DNA of 9,175 nucleotides from an uncultured Collinsella sp. Lineage in GTDB: Bacteria; Actinomycetota; Coriobacteriia; Coriobacteriales; Coriobacteriaceae. The DNA lies in NCBI GenBank assembly GCA_900556365.1, contig USOG01000049.1:1-9175 (forward strand), written 5' to 3'. Shown piece by piece: positions 7,660-9,175 of this stretch. Position 1 is the first letter of the stretch. The number at the start of each line of letters is the position of its first letter. The position numbers and the translations under genes are program-made. Below the pieces are notes generated by a model. That model saw nothing but the letters and a program-made list of their open reading frames with translations. It was not told where the DNA came from and ran no database searches.

Positions 7660-7777
7660 TGATTGCGAGTTTAGACAATGCCCGTACATAGTACATGGTC
7701 GGCGGGTGTGGCGGCCCTATTGCTCGGTAAACGGTTGGCAGCGGATGCTGACACGGCATTGCTGGAATGCCAGGGAT
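7660..7777. other. Intergenic region without a recognised gene
   Basis: This stretch between the TRIC-like gene and the left hairpin repeat must carry the promoter for the minus-strand gene, but I see no convincing -35/-10 pair. The only structures are GTACATAGTAC (7684-7694) and a small GGCATT/AATGCC hairpin (7755-7771) with a 5-nt loop. No open reading frame with a plausible ribosome binding site was found. Confidence 0.5.
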
Positions 7778-7858
7778 CCAAAACATGTACGTCACCCTCC
7801 AAAAACGACATTTTCCGACATCTTTGGAGGCTGACGTACATGTTTGGATTGAGCTCAC
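7778..7858 (+). repeat. Left copy of an 80-bp hairpin repeat flanking the nuclease-like gene
   Basis: Outer arm 7778-7803 pairs with inner arm 7822-7846 around a 19-nt loop that contains CGACAT twice. The outer arm has one extra A and one mismatch. The inner arm continues into GGATTGAGCTCAC, which is not repeated on the outer side, so the element is polar. Positions 7816-7858 are identical, over 43 nt, to the complement of 8969-9011 in the right copy. It resembles a REP/MITE-type palindromic element. It sits upstream of the nuclease-like gene, its polar end facing that gene. Confidence 0.92.
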
Positions 7859-7865
7859 AGCATGA

Positions 7866-7883
7866 GTGAGTTGATTTACTCAC
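7866..7883. promoter_or_regulatory. Short dyad upstream of the nuclease-like gene
   Basis: GTGAGT (7866-7871) and ACTCAC (7878-7883) form an exact 6-bp inverted repeat with a 6-nt spacer, about 68 bp before the start codon. TTGATT (7871-7876) and TATATT (7890-7895) look like promoter hexamers but are only 13 bp apart, too close for a standard sigma-70 promoter. It could be an operator; a chance dyad is possible. Confidence 0.25.
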
Positions 7884-7950
7884 ATCCGGTATATTTCCCC
7901 ACTTCAACGGACATAAGAGTTGGATACCGGCTCAGAGCGAGAGGCCCTCA

Positions 7951-8958
7951 ATGGATACCCCTGTTCTCATTTCGCATAAAACCGCATGGCTTGTCCATCA
8001 TGCACCCCAGAATTTGGTTCAGTCTCTTGCGCGGCACGACTACCAGATAGGCGCACAAGGCATCTCCACCCAGCAACGTGTTGCGCGCATACGACAGGCC
8101 CTTACCGACTGCGGCATTCCGTCCGATATGCTTAAGACTATCGATATCGCGGTTGTATTCGAATTCGAGCGAATTCGTACCAAAGGCGTCGTTTGCCACA
8201 TTCTTGGACAAAATCTTCCCTACGAGCATATTAACGAGTTGACGCCCGGAATCTTCATCACCGACGAAGCCTTCACCTTCGTGCTCGCTGCCGAATGGAT
8301 GGATAGGATCGAATATCTCGAATATGGCTATGAAGTTTGTGGCGATTATCGCATGAGGCTCAATCCCGCCGACCCTTATACCGAGCAACCAGCCACCACC
8401 TCCAAGGATGAAATAAACGAACTGCTCGATCGACACCCCGGCAAACCCGGTGCCACACGTGCACGGCTCGCGCTCAGGCACATCTACGATCACTCGGCCT
8501 CGCCTATGGAGACCGCTTCGGCAATCGCCCTCTCACTCCCAACAAGCGAAGGTGGCGTTGGCATCCGAGGTATCGAACTCAACAAACCACTCGAGATCCC
8601 TCAACGTCTCTGGCATTGTGCCAAAGCTCGAACACTCAAAATCGATGCGCTCGTTACCTACAAACGCAGGGAGCTCGGTATCGAATATAAGGGCGGCTTC
8701 CACGATGAGTTCGAGCGCAAGGGAGCAGATGCGGAGCGAGAGGCCGTTCTCTCCCAAATGGGATATCGAATCGTTACGCTCACCTCGGCACAGTTAGCGA
8801 ACCAGCTCGCCTTTCACCGTGCCATGAATAGCATTCGCGAAGCCCTCGGCATGCCTCGCTGCACCGATGCCGAGTACCAGCGAAAGCAAAATGAACTGCG
8901 CAAGACGCTTATCCGCAACTGGAAGGGCATACGAGACGAAGAGGCACCTTCCGAATAG
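7951..8958 (+). CDS. PD-(D/E)XK nuclease-like protein (DUF559 / Vsr / AbiEi-like C-terminus)
   Basis: 335 aa; GAGG at 7941-7944, 6 nt before ATG, supports the start. The N-terminal half (1-150) has no motif I recognise with certainty; its position suggests the AbiEi-like region often found before DUF559-type domains. The C-terminal half shows a restriction-endonuclease-like core: SPMETASAIALSLP (about 184-197, acidic E187), GGVGIRGIELN (201-211), KIDALV with D232, IEYKGG with E245 and K247, then an Arg/Glu helix (RKGADAEREAVLSQMGYRIV, 256-275). E...D...ExK fits the active-site pattern of DUF559/Vsr-type domains, so it may still cut DNA. Proteins of this kind are seen as type IV toxin-antitoxin-like or solitary nuclease-like genes in actinobacteria, mostly without known function. 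It stands alone between two inverted hairpin repeats, with no partner methylase or toxin in the window. Defence, toxin-antitoxin or element-mobility roles are all only inferred. Confidence 0.72.
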   Translation: MDTPVLISHKTAWLVHHAPQNLVQSLARHDYQIGAQGISTQQRVARIRQALTDCGIPSDMLKTIDIAVVFEFERIRTKGVVCHILGQNLPYEHINELTPGIFITDEAFTFVLAAEWMDRIEYLEYGYEVCGDYRMRLNPADPYTEQPATTSKDEINELLDRHPGKPGATRARLALRHIYDHSASPMETASAIALSLPTSEGGVGIRGIELNKPLEIPQRLWHCAKARTLKIDALVTYKRRELGIEYKGGFHDEFERKGADAEREAVLSQMGYRIVTLTSAQLANQLAFHRAMNSIREALGMPRCTDAEYQRKQNELRKTLIRNWKGIRDEEAPSE

Positions 8959-8968
8959 TGCCACTCCC

Positions 8969-9048
8969 GTGAGCTCAATCCAAACATGTACGTCAGCCTC
9001 CAAAGATGTCGAAAAATGTCGTTTTTGGAGGCTGGCGTACACGTTTGG
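8969..9048 (-). repeat. Right copy of the 80-bp hairpin repeat, inverted
   Basis: It is the reverse-complement counterpart of the left copy, about 76 of 80 positions identical plus one indel. Its inner arm and polar GTGAGCTCAATCC end face the gene, starting 11 nt after the gene's stop. The outer arm differs from a perfect stem at two positions (GCTGGCG for GCTGACG, and ACACG for ACATG). No obvious target-site duplication is seen outside the two copies (left flank CAGGGAT, right flank GGAAGCG). As the first structure after the stop it could also end transcription, but it lacks a T-run. Confidence 0.92.
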
Positions 9049-9080
9049 GGAAGCGTGGGATCGAGACGTAATTCGATAAC

Positions 9081-9107
9081 AAAAAAGCTCCCGTTGTTGG
9101 GAGCTTT
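9081..9107 (-). terminator. Intrinsic terminator of the minus-strand tRNA-Ser
   Basis: AAAGCTCCC (9084-9092) and GGGAGCTTT (9099-9107) pair perfectly over 9 bp around GTTGTT. On the - strand the stem is followed by T residues (complement of the A-run 9081-9086), a classic rho-independent terminator. It lies 11 nt beyond the tRNA 3' end. Confidence 0.9.
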
Positions 9108-9118
9108 CTCAACCAAAA

Positions 9119-9175
9119 TGGCGGAGGAGGAGGGATTCGAACCCTCGTGACCTTATGCAGGCCAAACGGTTTTCG
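9119..9175 (-). tRNA. tRNA-Ser(CGA), 3' part, cut by the window end
   Basis: Read on the - strand, the last 57 nt give the anticodon CGA at the very edge, then AA, the stem half ACCGT, a long variable arm (GGCCT, loop GCATA, AGGTC), the T arm GAGGG-TTCGAAT-CCCTC, the acceptor strand CTCCTCC, discriminator G73 and an encoded CCA (complement of 9119-9121). The long variable arm restricts the choice to Ser, Leu or Tyr; a CGA anticodon and G73 point to serine. The 5' half lies outside the window. Confidence 0.9.

Noticed and set aside
6945..7691. Long + strand open frame opposite the TRIC-like gene (248 codons)
   Set aside because: Its His/Asp/Arg-rich translation is typical of the antisense of a membrane protein; the - strand product is a recognised family.
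7871..7895. TTGATT...TATATT as a promoter for the nuclease-like gene
   Set aside because: The hexamers are only 13 bp apart, too short for a normal sigma-70 promoter, so it is not listed as one.
7778..9048. CRISPR array or insertion sequence
   Set aside because: Only two repeat copies exist, inverted rather than direct, without spacers. No transposase motifs (DDE, HUH, serine or tyrosine recombinase) are seen in the enclosed protein, and no target duplication is visible.

Overview
The window looks like chromosomal DNA from a high-GC Gram-positive gut actinobacterium. Coriobacteriia, probably Collinsella or a close relative, is the best guess. This rests on the G+C-rich coding style, the sortase-type surface pili and the gene content; no marker gene here fixes the species, so the taxon is an inference.

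Left part (1-5657, + strand): a two-gene surface-pilus operon. A perfect 42-bp palindrome and a leader with a weak Fur-box-like stretch precede a 1,246-residue tip-adhesin/minor-pilin-like protein (signal peptide, serial isopeptide-type Ig domains, SpaA/CnaB-like domain, Spy0128-like domain, LPEAG anchor). Overlapping its stop by 8 nt is a 550-residue shaft-pilin-like protein (pilin N-domain, VKPK lysine candidate, D2 domain, CnaB domain, MPSTG anchor). A hairpin at 5619-5657 can end transcription from both sides. No pilin-specific sortase lies in the window. Within the shaft-pilin gene, a sharply bounded block (about 4261-4818) ends almost every codon in G or C, unlike both flanks, which suggests mosaic recombination.

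Middle part (5704-7646, - strand): two membrane-protein genes. The upstream one is a TRIC/UPF0126-type seven-helix channel-like protein starting at TTG. The downstream one is an exported bactofilin-like beta-solenoid fused to a membrane domain. The 107-bp gap between them holds an 8-bp inverted repeat next to the second gene's ribosome binding site.

Right part (7778-9175): a single + strand gene for a PD-(D/E)XK nuclease-like protein (DUF559/Vsr/AbiEi-like C-terminus) sits between two 80-81-bp hairpin repeats in opposite orientation. The inner 43 nt of both copies are identical, while the outer arms have diverged. This repeat-gene-repeat unit of about 1.27 kb is the best candidate for an undescribed mobile or defence-related element. 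It lies next to the terminator and 3' half of a minus-strand tRNA-Ser, which runs off the window in its anticodon.
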